In this document: positions 63,658-64,000 of the stretch, piece by piece
Layout of the letters: the number at the start of each line of letters is the position of its first letter
How positions within the stretch are numbered: the stretch's first letter is position 1
Assembly: GCF_000934685.1 (NCBI RefSeq)
Contig: NZ_JYNQ01000001.1
Location: 248,001 to 312,000, forward strand
Source of the DNA: Lacinutrix sp. Hel_I_90
GTDB taxonomy: Bacteria > Bacteroidota > Bacteroidia > Flavobacteriales > Flavobacteriaceae
Reading direction: 5' to 3'
Length of the DNA: 64,000 nucleotides
Translations under genes and position numbers: made by a program
The notes under the pieces: generated by a model
The model's input: the letters and a program-made list of their open reading frames with translations, nothing else
Database searches by the model: none
What the model was told of the DNA's origin: nothing

Positions 63658-64000
63658 CTCGTAAAACGACTGTAGGTCTTTTAGGTTTAGGGAGTAGAAG
63701 CACAGTATTCTATTTAGAAAAACTGAATGCTTTGTATCAGGAGTTGAATAAAGGGTACAGTACTTTTCCCTGCCTTGTATTAAATATAGATTTTAATAGC
63801 ATTAATCCCTATTTACCTGATAAAACTTCAGACTTGCTTCATAATTTAAAACCAGTCATTAAAGACTTGGAAAGCTTAGCTATAGACCATTTAGTAGTTC
63901 CAAACCTAACGCTCCATGAAACATTAGAACATATAACAATGCCTACTAGAATTATTCATCCAGTAACGCTGTGTATTGAAAGACTACACTTTTACAAAAA
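63654..64000 (+). CDS. Aspartate/glutamate racemase-like protein (start only)
   Basis: Only 115 codons are in the window; the end lies beyond it. The N-terminus TVGLLGLGSRSTVFYLEKLN matches the G-x-x-G-G-x-x-P/S-x-x-S/T-x-x-Y start of the Asp/Glu racemase superfamily. The segment VVPNLTLH (81-88) aligns with the family PCNTAH segment, but the catalytic Cys is replaced by Asn (residue 84). The gene starts within the egtD stop (ATGA), so it is co-translated with egtB and egtD. Function is unclear; a racemase is doubtful unless another Cys is used. Confidence 0.75.
   Translation, partial: MTRKTTVGLLGLGSRSTVFYLEKLNALYQELNKGYSTFPCLVLNIDFNSINPYLPDKTSDLLHNLKPVIKDLESLAIDHLVVPNLTLHETLEHITMPTRIIHPVTLCIERLHFYK

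Overview
The window is chromosomal DNA of low GC content. It most likely comes from a member of the Bacteroidota, family Flavobacteriaceae; the genus cannot be fixed from the sequence alone. The reasons are the gene families present (TamB next to TsaD, Bacteroidota-type LptD, BshA, BadF-type kinase, DUF4159, PH-domain pair), promoters of the Bacteroidota TTTG / TAnnTTTG type, few Shine-Dalgarno sequences, many TTG starts, and tRNA genes without an encoded CCA. No phage, insertion sequence, CRISPR array, rRNA or plasmid gene was seen. This is mostly core genome.

Layout. 1-5400: the end of a LemA gene, a DUF2207 membrane protein, a tRNA-Ser whose 3' end is duplicated 184 bp away, a thioesterase, a nitroreductase, a thioredoxin-like protein and a DegT-type aminotransferase. 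5500-12900, minus strand: RibB fused to a decayed GTP cyclohydrolase II domain, an LptF/G-type permease with a tandemly duplicated tail, LolA, FtsK, DgkA and Tpx. 13100-18500: fasciclin protein, NlpC/P60 peptidase, thiolase, 7TM-HD phosphohydrolase, a Ser-Pro-Arg tRNA operon and a 53-residue basic protein. 18800-24750, minus strand: DUF421, a methyltransferase, AI-2E-type permease, SpoU methyltransferase, DUF4159, RsmE and TsaD. TamB is divergent from TsaD.

29400-32450 is a carbon block (PfkA, GAPDH, BadF-type sugar kinase) closed by a 44-bp perfect palindrome. 32500-43850 is an envelope block: RidA, LptD, cell-wall amidase, MCE protein, a split Fe-S oxidoreductase whose two subunit genes are separated by two unknown secreted proteins, two PH-domain membrane proteins and a small conserved protein. 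43900-50650: SerB, a NagZ-type GH3 fused to a serine hydrolase, BshA (bacillithiol), a membrane protein with GldL-like motifs and a small outer-membrane barrel. 50770-57560: a large FAD/Fe-S dehydrogenase, two convergent DoxX paralogues, an LpxH-like phosphatase, a lipoprotein and chorismate synthase. 57800-64000: a dicarboxylate symporter, a structured intergenic region, a sulfurtransferase, a TerB-like protein, a 507-bp non-coding stretch, a small secreted protein and an ergothioneine operon (egtB, egtD and a racemase-like gene cut by the window edge).

Shared themes are envelope building (LptF/G, LolA, LptD, TamB, MCE, amidase, LpxH-like) and low-molecular-weight thiol chemistry (BshA, EgtB/EgtD, Tpx, thioredoxin, sulfurtransferase). 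The best leads for something new are the racemase-like third gene of the egt operon, which has Asn where racemases carry their first catalytic Cys; the decayed RibA domain; the duplicated two-helix tail of the LptF/G permease; the non-ATG start of TamB; the possible alternative hairpins before the sulfurtransferase; and the two secreted proteins inside the Fe-S oxidoreductase operon. No complete, clearly new multi-gene system was found.
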